Positions 1-7,604 of a DNA stretch of 45,866 nucleotides are shown here, one piece after another. A model generated the notes under the pieces. That model made no database searches and had not been told where the DNA came from. It saw nothing but the letters and a program-made list of their open reading frames with translations. Origin of the DNA: an uncultured Bacteroidia bacterium (GTDB lineage Bacteria; Bacteroidota; Bacteroidia; Bacteroidales; F082); contig CAJVWU010000027.1 of NCBI GenBank assembly GCA_913009755.1, forward strand, positions 1 through 45,866, read 5' to 3'. Within the stretch, counting starts at the first letter, position 1; each line of letters opens with the position of its first letter. A program made the translations under genes and the position numbers.

Positions 1-127
1 TCGATAGATTTTAATAAGCTATATCATTATTGATGAAAAAAAACCTTAAAACTGAAGATAATATGACTTCTTTTATGAAAAAACCGTGACATAGATGAGT
101 TTTTCAGTAGCTTGCGGATTTAAGGAT
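1..127. repeat. Terminal inverted repeat, left copy (127 bp)
   Basis: Bases 1-127 are the exact reverse complement of 45740-45866; identity stops abruptly after base 127. It contains a 19-codon-scale reading frame (33-89) of no recognisable family and no transposase. The right side abuts an epimerase gene whose 5' part is missing. The length of exactly 127 bp equals a commonly used maximal assembly k-mer, so the repeat may be only the visible tip of a longer dispersed repeat. Confidence 0.95.
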
Positions 128-891
128 CATTTAAACCAGAAGATAAAGAGAGAATATTCGAGGCTAACCTTGATGCTACAAAAAATTTGCTGAAAGCTGT
201 ATTAAAGGCAGGAGTTGAAAAATTCTGCCATTTAAGTTCAAGTAGTGCTACCGATAAAAATTTTACGCATTCGTATGTTACCGAAGAGATGGTGTGGCGC
301 TATAAACACAAATGCTCTGACTATGCACGATCAAAATTTCTTGCGGAGTTGGCAGTTTTGGAAGCGATGGCCCATGGTTTAAAAGCTGTCATTGTCAACC
401 CGACAAATATTCTTGGCCCCGGTAACTGGAAAGCGGGTACATCCCTGCTTTTCCAGGCTGTATGGAACGGATTGCTTTTTTATCCCGAAGGAATTAACGG
501 TTTTGTGGATGTGCATGATGTTACTACTGCGATGATTCTGCTAATGGACAGCGATATTTCAGGTGAACGTTTTATTGTCAGTGCTGAGAATTTAGCCTAT
601 AAAGATATTTTCCAGTGGATTGCCGGTTCTTTGCAGGTGGAACCTCCCCGGTACCGTTTCAATGGGTTGGAAAGAGAACTTGTTTGGCGTGGTTTAAAAG
701 TATATTCGCGGTTTTCGGGCCAAAACCCACCCTTGAATAAAGATAATTTAAAAACACTGGCCTGCCATTATTATTATGCCAACGAAAAAATTAAACAGGC
801 TACTGATATACGTTTTACCCCGGTACAGGACTCCATCCGGTTTGTTGCAAAATTATTCCTCGAAAAAGTGAAAAAAGAAAAAGAAAGTTAG
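124..891 (+). CDS. NAD-dependent epimerase/dehydratase, 5'-truncated
   Basis: Extended short-chain dehydrogenase/reductase of the NAD-dependent epimerase type (nucleotide-sugar, dihydroflavonol or sterol dehydrogenase-like; substrate not deducible). Family-like reading begins at about base 130 with an IFEANLDATKNLL segment, which precedes the beta4-strand in this family, followed by HLSSSS, the catalytic YxxxK (YARSK) and a VNPTNILGPG segment. The N-terminal Rossmann GxxGxxG, roughly 60-70 residues, is absent because the frame hits a TAA at 121-123 inside the terminal repeat. The first usable start is the TTG at 187 (234 residues), which could not give a complete cofactor-binding fold. I read this as a gene cut by whatever the terminal repeat belongs to, or by an assembly break there; it is unlikely to be functional as shown. 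Confidence 0.8.
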   Translation, partial: GSFKPEDKERIFEANLDATKNLLKAVLKAGVEKFCHLSSSSATDKNFTHSYVTEEMVWRYKHKCSDYARSKFLAELAVLEAMAHGLKAVIVNPTNILGPGNWKAGTSLLFQAVWNGLLFYPEGINGFVDVHDVTTAMILLMDSDISGERFIVSAENLAYKDIFQWIAGSLQVEPPRYRFNGLERELVWRGLKVYSRFSGQNPPLNKDNLKTLACHYYYANEKIKQATDIRFTPVQDSIRFVAKLFLEKVKKEKES

Positions 892-1082
892 TGGATTTTT
901 TGAACAAAGGTTTTTTTAAATGATGTAATATATCGGTGGATAAATTGTTTATAATCCAGCAGTTGAAAAGATCAAAAGCAAATTACCGGCAATGACAACG
1001 ACTGGCTGGTAAAGGACGATATGAAACAGGAGCGGGGAATGTGGTGCCGTTGCGGCTGTTTGGGTTTTTGTATTGAGAATTT
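884..1082. repeat. ~200-bp imperfect direct repeat, copy 1
   Basis: This stretch closely matches 1761-1969 in the same orientation: both begin AAAGTTAGTG, share CCAGCAGTTGAAAAGATCAA and end in TTTGGGTTTTTGTATTGAGA. Small indels occur in the middle. It starts at the stop codon of the epimerase gene and ends just before hepT. No protein is evident in it. The two copies bracket the HepT/MntA module. Confidence 0.85.
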
Positions 1083-1133
1083 GGAAGATATGGCTAAAAC
1101 ATCTTTATTATCCTGACAAATAAAATGTTCGTA

Positions 1134-1472
1134 TTATTCTTTTGTTAAAACCTCCAGCCATTCTATTAATTCATTTAGGTTTTCTTCAATAATTGACCAA
1201 ACAATTTCACAATCAATTCCAAAATACTCATGCACTATCCGATTTCGGAAACCTCTTATCCTATTCCAATTAATTTCCGGATTTTTTAGCTTGAAATCAG
1301 TGTCAATTCTATTCGCAGCTTCCCCAATAATCTCAAAATTCCTTACTACGGCATCAACTGTTTTATCATCCTCAACAAAAGCATCATAATCCAGATCTTT
1401 GGTATAACGCCTGATCTTTAATGCAGATTCAAGCATATCCTCCAGAAGCAATATAGTATCTCTTTCAGACAT
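1134..1472 (-). CDS. hepT: HepT-like HEPN-domain RNase toxin (DUF86)
   Basis: All-helical HEPN ribonuclease toxin of the HepT/DUF86 family, 112 residues, a normal length. The RX4HXY active-site motif is intact at R76-X4-H81-E82-Y83 (in RNRIVHEY). In characterised systems the partner nucleotidyltransferase MntA poly-AMPylates the tyrosine of this motif to silence the RNase, so Y83 is the expected modification site. It lies downstream of and overlaps mntA by 8 bp, the usual order, which implies translational coupling. The specific RNA target cannot be deduced from sequence. Confidence 0.9.
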   Translation of the reverse strand: MSERDTILLLEDMLESALKIRRYTKDLDYDAFVEDDKTVDAVVRNFEIIGEAANRIDTDFKLKNPEINWNRIRGFRNRIVHEYFGIDCEIVWSIIEENLNELIEWLEVLTKE

Positions 1473-1755
1473 AAACTAAATCCGACCGAATGGCCTGATA
1501 ATATTTATCTTTAATACCTTTTTTTGAAATAAGATCAACCCTTATTCCCAATAGATCCTCGATTTCATCAGCCAGGTCAATGAAACGAATACCTATTTTC
1601 CCGTTGAACTCAACTATTATATCCACATCACTTTTATCGTTCTGTTCCTTTCTCGCATAAGAGCCGAAAATGGCCAGTGACTTTATCGGATATTTTGTAA
1701 ATAAATTATCCTTGTGACTGTTTAAGATCAATTTTATTTCAGGTAAAGATTTCAT
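1465..1755 (-). CDS. mntA: MntA-like nucleotidyltransferase antitoxin
   Basis: Minimal nucleotidyltransferase of 96 residues. The GSX10DXD motif is complete (G31-S32, D43 and D45 in GSYARKEQNDKSDVDI), so the enzyme should bind ATP and metal and AMPylate the HepT tyrosine. It is the first gene of the mntA-hepT pair. A TAACTTTG box (1760-1767 on the minus strand) matches the Bacteroidota -7 consensus and sits immediately upstream of the ATG, which would give a very short or leaderless transcript; no convincing -33 TTTG was seen, so the promoter call is tentative. Confidence 0.88.
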   Translation of the reverse strand: MKSLPEIKLILNSHKDNLFTKYPIKSLAIFGSYARKEQNDKSDVDIIVEFNGKIGIRFIDLADEIEDLLGIRVDLISKKGIKDKYYQAIRSDLVYV

Positions 1756-1760
1756 ATTTC

Positions 1761-1969
1761 AAAGTTAGTGAATTTTTTGAACTGGATAAGGGTCTTTTTA
1801 ATGATGTATTATATCAGCGGATAAATTGTTTGTAATCCAGCAGTTGAAAAGATCAAAAGCAAATAGCCGGTCACGAAATGGGAAACAGCTTGGTTGTAAT
1901 AACGATATTGAAACGGGGGACAGGAATGTGGTGCCGTTGTGGTTGTTTGGGTTTTTGTATTGAGAATTT
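1761..1969. repeat. ~200-bp imperfect direct repeat, copy 2
   Basis: Second copy of the element at 884-1082, same orientation. It lies between mntA and the end of the three-gene operon. A 63-codon minus-strand frame crosses it (1798-1989), but the corresponding frame is not preserved in copy 1, so it is not annotated as a gene. The mntA -7 box overlaps its left end. Confidence 0.85.
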
Positions 1970-1989
1970 AAAGTTCCTGAAAGATTCAT

Positions 1990-3033
1990 TTATACTTTTT
2001 CAAGCAATCGATTTTCTTTTGATCCTTTAAAGATTTTACTATTATTTAAAATATCCTTTATGCTTTTAAGAAAAGGAGAATATGTAGCGGCAATGGTTTT
2101 TTCATTATTGTCAGCTACGAATGGTTGAATATCTAAACTCGTTTCCGAAGGTAGTATAGGGTAATCATTTTCATCAAAATAATTAAAGGAATTCCCAGAT
2201 TTAAAAACAAATCCATTTGTATATAAATGACGATCATGATAATCACTTAGTTTCTTTGAAACCAATGTTAAATTGATATTTAACAAGGAAAAATGAATGT
2301 CTATATAATTTAAAATTTCATTGTAAATAACTTCAATATCACTTAAGGTAGGTTTAACGTATTTCTTATTGCTTTCGTTGTAACAGTTATAAAAACTAGA
2401 TGAAATTATTGTTAAATCAAATTTGATTTGAAGATCAGAGTCTGGTAGAAACAGGTCAAGTATAAAAAAAAGATTGTTTTCCATCTTAATCTTATTATGA
2501 AGTAAATAGTTGTCACAAACTATTAGCGAGTTAGAGTAATGTTTCGGTAGTGACAATTTATTCCAGCCAAACTTACTATTTGGGATTTTTTGTTTGGGTA
2601 CAACAACAGTATTTGTTTTATAATATTTTTTCCAGTCATTTAATATGTTTTCAGATAATATATGTTCTATTCCAAAATTAGCAGAAATAATTTGTGCAGT
2701 TTGTGGATTACTGATAAAAACGAAATTATAATTTTTGAAATTTGAAAAACTTATCTGATCAATTTCATTATTATTAGCAACTTTAATATCATCTGATCCT
2801 TGTAAATACTTCCTAAGAAACAATTTAATCAATGATGAATCCCATTTATTCATGTATTTCAAAGTTGTATTGTTAAGTTTAAGACGTAACTTAGTTTTTT
2901 CTTTGTAAAACTTAAATAAACTTCTCCATATTTCTAATTCCATACCAGATTCTTCGATGTCAAATTCTTTTTTCTTTACAACAAATGCCTTTAGGAAATC
3001 GCTGTCAACATAACTGTTAAATATTCTTTCCAT
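1990..3033 (-). CDS. Unrecognised 347-aa protein, possible PLD-like effector
   Basis: I do not recognise the full-length family. It is the last gene of a three-gene operon, starting 3 bp after the ATPase stop. Residues 1-165 show no motif I can name. From about residue 168 the layout is a beta-strand segment ending in CDNYLL, then alternating hydrophobic strands, then YHDRHLYTNGFVFKSG (265-280) followed by NSFNYF. That HDR-x(n)-NG-x(n)-KxG-x(n)-F pattern resembles the phospholipase D-like domain seen at the C-terminus of MIT proteins, in which the canonical HKD motif is replaced by HDR. Whether it is catalytic, lipid-binding or nucleic-acid-binding is unknown. No signal peptide or membrane segment is visible. 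The base composition is strongly AT-rich compared with genes from 5900 onward, suggesting acquisition. Confidence 0.6.
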   Translation of the reverse strand: MERIFNSYVDSDFLKAFVVKKKEFDIEESGMELEIWRSLFKFYKEKTKLRLKLNNTTLKYMNKWDSSLIKLFLRKYLQGSDDIKVANNNEIDQISFSNFKNYNFVFISNPQTAQIISANFGIEHILSENILNDWKKYYKTNTVVVPKQKIPNSKFGWNKLSLPKHYSNSLIVCDNYLLHNKIKMENNLFFILDLFLPDSDLQIKFDLTIISSSFYNCYNESNKKYVKPTLSDIEVIYNEILNYIDIHFSLLNINLTLVSKKLSDYHDRHLYTNGFVFKSGNSFNYFDENDYPILPSETSLDIQPFVADNNEKTIAATYSPFLKSIKDILNNSKIFKGSKENRLLEKV

Positions 3034-3036
3034 GAC

Positions 3037-4770
3037 TTAATTCATTTTTTCATCCGTGAATAATGATATCATTAATCTTGTGGAATGGTCATAAAAGCCG
3101 GTGCCAAATTCACCTGTCAGTCGCCCATCTTTCTTGATATTAATTTTTTTCACATGTTCCTCTCCTTGAGGAATATTATCAGGATGATAAAAATAGTAGA
3201 TAACCGAATCTTCAGGGTTTATTTTATTTTTAGCAGTTAAATTTTGTAATTTGAGAATAAGGTACTCACTGTGGGTTTCAATGATGAACTGAACATCGAA
3301 TCTTTTTGAAGCATCAACAAACATGTCAGCTAATTTGGATTGGAAATTAGGATGAAGGTTTGCTTCGGGTTCTTCAATGAATAATATGGATGAGCTATAA
3401 AAATCATCTAAACCATTCCACGGGTCTTGAGAACCCTCATAAAAATTATCTTTACCAACAATAATTATTTTCATCAATAATGATAAAATCTGTTTTGTAC
3501 CATAACCTAAGTCAGCCAAATTAATTTTCTTTTTGTTTTTCTCCTCCATCAAATATGGAAACATAAGTGAAACCTCTTTGCTTTCTACATAAATGGAATC
3601 TCCCAAATCAAACTTTTTAATCCAATAATTTATAAAACTTTTATAATTATTATTCTTTGTGAATGCATCTTGAGCCGTAATTACCTCTGAAAATCCTTTC
3701 AACAAATCCGTGAATTCGTCTTTATCCAGTTTATCAAAATATCTTGATTGAGTTCCTTTACTCGCCTGAATGTGATAAAAATTTTTTGAGTCAAATAGTT
3801 TTTTAAAATCTCCCAATGCTTGATATATTCCCTTAAAAAAGAAATTAGTAATAAAAGAAAAAAATAATTTAGTGTTGATATTAGTGTCATTTTCTTTATT
3901 GAAAATTTTATCTAAAAAATCAGAAGTGTGAACATCATTTCCAAAACTACTGAAATAGTCGATTGAAATTTTATCATATAAATAATGATAAGCTTTATCT
4001 GGAAACAGATATTTAACTAACTTTTTTAAATCTGTAAAACGGAAATTAGCTTTTAAAAAACTATTCTCATTTTCTATTGTAATATTAGTTTTTTTATCAT
4101 ATTTAAATATAGTTCTTGAAAAATCATAATTCAAAAACTCCATTATTTGCTTCATCAATTCAGGGTTATCTTTATTCAAGAAATCCAGAGTTATCGCTTT
4201 ACTATATTCAGAAGGCTTTTCACTACGAAAGATTTCGAATTTATTCATACTTGACTTCGGCGAATAATATTTAATTACTTTTTCGATATATTCCTGATCA
4301 TTATCTATATGCTTAATATACACCTTAAAATACTTCAACAAATAATCATAATCAATTTTGCCGCTTTTCCATTCGAATACAGTCTTATGGTTGGGTTGAT
4401 CAATAATTTTTAAGTTACATAATGTTCCTTTATTCTTGTTAAGCTGAGTGTACTCCAATTCAATAAATAAATCAAGATTGATTTCTTTAAACAAAACAGG
4501 GATTTTGATAAAAAAATCATTTTCTCTTACTTCCTTTGAAGAATTATTTATTAGTGTTTCAAATTCACCCAGATTATGAAATCTGACTCCTTTTGACAAG
4601 TCTAATTCTTTTAGGCTGTCGTTTGCTTGTAACAACAGAAAAAGTTTCAACAATGAGCTTTTTCCTGAATTATTCGGTCCGGTTAGAATATTTAGTTTTG
4701 AAAAATCGAAACAGGTTTCCCTTTTAAAAATACGGAAGTTCTTAATCCCAATTCCTTTTAAGTGTGTCAT
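3037..4770 (-). CDS. AAA/ABC-type ATPase with DUF3696-like tail
   Basis: SMC/OLD-like ATPase of 577 residues. Walker A is GPNNSGKS at 31-38, a signature-like LADLGYGTKQ at 418-427, Walker B ILFIEEPEANLHP at 462-474 and the ETHSEY H-loop at 498-503; the tail with YHPDN and KDGRLTGEFGTGF fits DUF3696. The 380 residues between Walker A and the signature form a lysine- and asparagine-rich insert. There is no C-terminal Toprim nuclease, unlike OLD or Gabija GajA, so nuclease or effector activity would have to come from a partner. It lies 6 bp after the DUF932-like gene and 3 bp before the 347-residue gene, so the three are almost certainly one operon. ATPases of this type are frequent sensors or motors in anti-phage systems; that role here is inferred. 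Confidence 0.85.
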   Translation of the reverse strand: MTHLKGIGIKNFRIFKRETCFDFSKLNILTGPNNSGKSSLLKLFLLLQANDSLKELDLSKGVRFHNLGEFETLINNSSKEVRENDFFIKIPVLFKEINLDLFIELEYTQLNKNKGTLCNLKIIDQPNHKTVFEWKSGKIDYDYLLKYFKVYIKHIDNDQEYIEKVIKYYSPKSSMNKFEIFRSEKPSEYSKAITLDFLNKDNPELMKQIMEFLNYDFSRTIFKYDKKTNITIENENSFLKANFRFTDLKKLVKYLFPDKAYHYLYDKISIDYFSSFGNDVHTSDFLDKIFNKENDTNINTKLFFSFITNFFFKGIYQALGDFKKLFDSKNFYHIQASKGTQSRYFDKLDKDEFTDLLKGFSEVITAQDAFTKNNNYKSFINYWIKKFDLGDSIYVESKEVSLMFPYLMEEKNKKKINLADLGYGTKQILSLLMKIIIVGKDNFYEGSQDPWNGLDDFYSSSILFIEEPEANLHPNFQSKLADMFVDASKRFDVQFIIETHSEYLILKLQNLTAKNKINPEDSVIYYFYHPDNIPQGEEHVKKINIKKDGRLTGEFGTGFYDHSTRLMISLFTDEKMN

Positions 4771-4776
4771 TTTCTT

Positions 4777-5760
4777 TTAATTAAATATTATATTCCCAGC
4801 TAATTTTTCAAGCTTTATCCTGATATTCGGTTCATATTTTTTGGCTTTATCAGTGATAAAATTAAACAAGTCAAAAATAGTTTTATCGTCTTGCAACCCA
4901 CTTATAAATTCTCTTAGAAACCAATTACCTTTTTTGTAACCTAATACATAATCAATTTTTTTATTGATTTCGCTCATCTTTTCCGCAGAAGCTTTCAAAT
5001 TAGGTGCTTTTTCAAACTCCTGCCGTATAAGGTCGAATTTAGCGTTAAAAGAATTCAATGTCTTTATTATTGTTGTTTTGATATTTCTATTCAGATTATC
5101 TTTTTTGTAATGCGGTATAACTTCATTTAATAAATCCATATTAATTGTTGACCCGTTGCTGCAAATATACCGAAGTAAATACAATTTAACTTCAAATTTA
5201 TGAAATCCAGTTTCAGAGTTAAAAATTGACAAACCAATTCCACATGTGTCATTTGGTTTAGGATAAATTGTTCTTATTTCATTTGTATCAATTTTTGTAA
5301 ACATATCTGTCCGTGTGATTTTAACTATTTTATCTTTTGAAAGATTCCCTATTATTTCCAAATCATTTATATCCTTATAGTCAGGACTTGTTATGGTTAA
5401 TGCTTCATCGTCTTCAACTGTAATTCGAACATAAGTTCGATTAATAAGTCTTAAAATATTATTTAGAATATCTACAACAACCTCTATATCTGCTTTATAC
5501 ATAAAATAATTTGATATATTATACCACATCAGTAATTTTTCAAAAAAAGATCGTCTTATAACATAACGTAAAACCTTTTTTGCGTGAATTTCCAAGTATA
5601 GTTTTTTATTAGTGTGGAAGATCTTTAAATCAGTGGGGGAAACAATATGATAATTTATTTTTCTCGTTTTTATAAAATCGATAACTTCAATAGGATTAGC
5701 ATTTTGGAAGGAATGCCCTTCTTGTAATATTAGATCTTTTGTAATTCTATTTTTTATCAT
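4777..5760 (-). CDS. DUF932-like protein, first gene of the operon
   Basis: A 327-residue protein starting at the ATG at 5760; an upstream TTG at 5775 is in frame but is a poorer start, with an AAGAAAAAC stretch positioned before the ATG. Two blocks, GIGLSIFNSETG (about 174-185) and LLRYICSNGST (195-205), match the spacing of the GxxxxNSxxG and LRxxCxNG signatures of DUF932 proteins, which are common on plasmids and phages and whose biochemical role is unclear. The C-terminal third is helical and charged. It is the promoter-proximal gene of the three-gene operon, divergent from the WYL regulator. The DUF932 assignment is by pattern only; profile comparison would settle it. Confidence 0.65.
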   Translation of the reverse strand: MIKNRITKDLILQEGHSFQNANPIEVIDFIKTRKINYHIVSPTDLKIFHTNKKLYLEIHAKKVLRYVIRRSFFEKLLMWYNISNYFMYKADIEVVVDILNNILRLINRTYVRITVEDDEALTITSPDYKDINDLEIIGNLSKDKIVKITRTDMFTKIDTNEIRTIYPKPNDTCGIGLSIFNSETGFHKFEVKLYLLRYICSNGSTINMDLLNEVIPHYKKDNLNRNIKTTIIKTLNSFNAKFDLIRQEFEKAPNLKASAEKMSEINKKIDYVLGYKKGNWFLREFISGLQDDKTIFDLFNFITDKAKKYEPNIRIKLEKLAGNIIFN

Positions 5761-5899
5761 TGTTTTTCTTGACAACTTTTATAAATAATTTGAATGCAAA
5801 CCTGGGACTAATCTGCGCAGTCTATCTGCACAACAAATTATTTTTTTAAATTTGAACTTCATAACGTAACTTTAAACTTTAGTCTTTAAACTCTCCCCT
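5761..5899. promoter_or_regulatory. Divergent intergenic control region with TTTAAAC repeats
   Basis: The 139 bp separate the three-gene operon (minus) from the WYL regulator (plus). TTTAAAC occurs at 5871-5877 and 5885-5891, 14 bp apart, with a related TTTGAAC at 5851-5857, and a palindromic CTGCGCAG lies at 5813-5820. Such repeats are plausible binding sites for the WYL protein, but there is no proof that they are operators. I found no full TTTG/TAnnTTTG promoter on either strand. Confidence 0.4.
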
Positions 5900-6892
5900 A
5901 TGCCTTCAAACAAATACGCCATCATCCGTTACCAGACCCTTGATAAATGCTTCCGCAATCCGGGACGCAGGTATTATTTTGATGATCTGCTGAAAGAAGT
6001 GAACGATGCCCTGCTGGATTATGACCCGGCTTCGGAAGGGATCAAACGGCGGCAATTGTTTGATGACATTTCCTTTATGGAAAGTGAAAAGGGCTGGTCG
6101 GCGCCCATTCTACGCTTGTTGGACGGGAAAAAGAAATATTACCTTTACGAGGATATGTCGTTTTCCATCAACAATTCACCGCTGAATGAAATGGAAGCCG
6201 AACAAATTAAATCGGCATTGATGGTGCTTTCGCGTTTCAGGGGAATGCCGCAGTTTGAGTGGGTGGGCGAGATGATCCCCAAACTGGAACAAAGCTTTGG
6301 ATTCAAAGGGGTTGATCGGGAAATCATCGGCTTTGAAACCAACCCTTATGTGAAAGGACTTGAGCATCTTGGGACCTTGTTCAATGCCATCTTGTACAAA
6401 CAAGCGCTGGAAATTGAGTACCAGTCGTTCAAATCTGACGAACCCGTCAAACACATTTTCCATCCTTATTATCTGAAACAATACAGCAGCAGGTGGTATT
6501 TGCTGGGACAAATTGAAAAGTTTGACGTGTTGTCCAACAGGGCGCTGGACCGTATCATCAGCATTAAAGAAGCCGGCGTACCTTTTATTAAAAACACGAA
6601 ATACGATTTTTCGGAATATTTCGAAGATGTCATCGGCATCACCGTCCCCAAAGACGGCAAACCCGAAATCATTGAACTGGAATTTACCCCGGCGAAAGCG
6701 CCTTACATCCTCACCAAACCGCTGCACGGTTCTCAAAAGGTCAAACACCACGACGACAATGGATTGCGGATTACCATTGAAGTTATCCCCACTTATGAAC
6801 TAAAAAGCCAGCTTTTATCTTTCGGAAATGAAGTGAAAGTTATCTCCCCGAAATGGCTTCGGGATGAGTTGAGGGAGATGGCCGGTTGCTAA
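5900..6892 (+). CDS. WYL-domain transcriptional regulator
   Basis: A 330-residue regulator: N-terminal winged-helix-like region (about 1-90), WYL domain (about 150-225) with RWYLLG at 198-203 and an LSNRALDRI segment at 211-219, and a C-terminal WCX-like extension. WYL proteins bind ligands, often nucleic acid or nucleotides, and several of them (BrxR, CapW) repress neighbouring anti-phage operons. This gene is divergent from the three-gene operon across 139 bp, the same arrangement, which suggests it controls that operon. Its base composition is less AT-rich than the operon's, so the two may have different histories. No other target is visible. Confidence 0.88.
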   Translation: MPSNKYAIIRYQTLDKCFRNPGRRYYFDDLLKEVNDALLDYDPASEGIKRRQLFDDISFMESEKGWSAPILRLLDGKKKYYLYEDMSFSINNSPLNEMEAEQIKSALMVLSRFRGMPQFEWVGEMIPKLEQSFGFKGVDREIIGFETNPYVKGLEHLGTLFNAILYKQALEIEYQSFKSDEPVKHIFHPYYLKQYSSRWYLLGQIEKFDVLSNRALDRIISIKEAGVPFIKNTKYDFSEYFEDVIGITVPKDGKPEIIELEFTPAKAPYILTKPLHGSQKVKHHDDNGLRITIEVIPTYELKSQLLSFGNEVKVISPKWLRDELREMAGC

Positions 6893-6953
6893 TTGAAGAA
6901 ACCATACCCGCAACCCGGAAAATAAAACGAGGGATTCACAAAATTGTCAATGC

Positions 6954-7075
6954 CTACGCAACATTGAAGATGACAAGCTCATTATCAATAAGCTTATAAA
7001 TGAAAACATAATTTTTCCTGAAAACTACTTTTTTTGCTCTTTTTTCCATTTGGCAAGCTCTTCCAAAATTCTTTT
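6954..7075 (-). pseudogene. Possible RelE/ParE-type toxin-antitoxin relic
   Basis: On the minus strand a 31-codon frame (6954-7049) ends in NYVFIYKLIDNELVIFNV, which resembles the C-terminal strands of RelE/ParE toxins. A second frame (7025-7072) ends in ILEELAKWKKEQKK, like an antitoxin tail. They overlap, and both lack most of the expected protein. I read this as a degraded toxin-antitoxin pair; it could also be chance in a short AT-rich stretch. Confidence 0.3.
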
Positions 7076-7149
7076 TCAGGCATTAAAACCCTCAACCAGA
7101 AATATTTCTTACCGGCTTCCAAAATTTATATTTGTTCAATATTTTAAAC

Positions 7150-7410
7150 TTATTCTCTCTTGTCCACTAACCCAAACACCCGATCCAGCTTATGCCTTGA
7201 GGGTTTGTATCCCCTGGCAACGACTTTGCCGTTGATGATGACCGTTGGCAATATCCAGGTGCGGTAAATCAGCATTTCTTTCAGTTTATGTACAACCCTG
7301 ATTTCTGCATCAATATGAGAAGCATTCAGGTAATCATCAAGATAACGGATGATTTTCCTGCTTTTCCAGCAGGCAGGCCCGGGGCTCAGTATAACAATCG
7401 TGTATTTCAT
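7150..7410 (-). CDS. Small thioredoxin-fold protein with one active-site cysteine
   Basis: An 86-residue protein with a thioredoxin/glutaredoxin-like layout: beta-strand YTIVILSP, a GPACWKSRK segment carrying C14 at the N-terminus of the first helix, and a cis-proline loop ILPTVIINGKVV (P55) followed by RGYKP. Only one cysteine is present in the active-site loop, where redox-active relatives have CxxC, so it may act by a monothiol mechanism or be non-catalytic. It is cytosolic with no signal peptide, and it stands alone on the minus strand, divergent from pepT. Confidence 0.6.
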   Translation of the reverse strand: MKYTIVILSPGPACWKSRKIIRYLDDYLNASHIDAEIRVVHKLKEMLIYRTWILPTVIINGKVVARGYKPSRHKLDRVFGLVDKRE

Positions 7411-7604
7411 TCAGCTAACAAAAGTAAAATCAATTAAGATACAACCGAAAGGGGTTCTAAGACATAAACAAATACGCTATTTCACAGTACCCTTAACGAC
7501 AAGAACAATTATTTAACGCCGGCTGCCAGAAATCTGACTATATTTCCATAATTTTGTCAATCAACCCCCGGTGAGGCAGAACTCACGGATAAAAACAGAA
7601 AATT

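Noticed and set aside
1798-1989. A 63-codon minus-strand frame just after the three-gene operon
   Set aside because: It lies almost wholly within the direct repeat, the matching frame in the other copy is broken, and it has no protein features.
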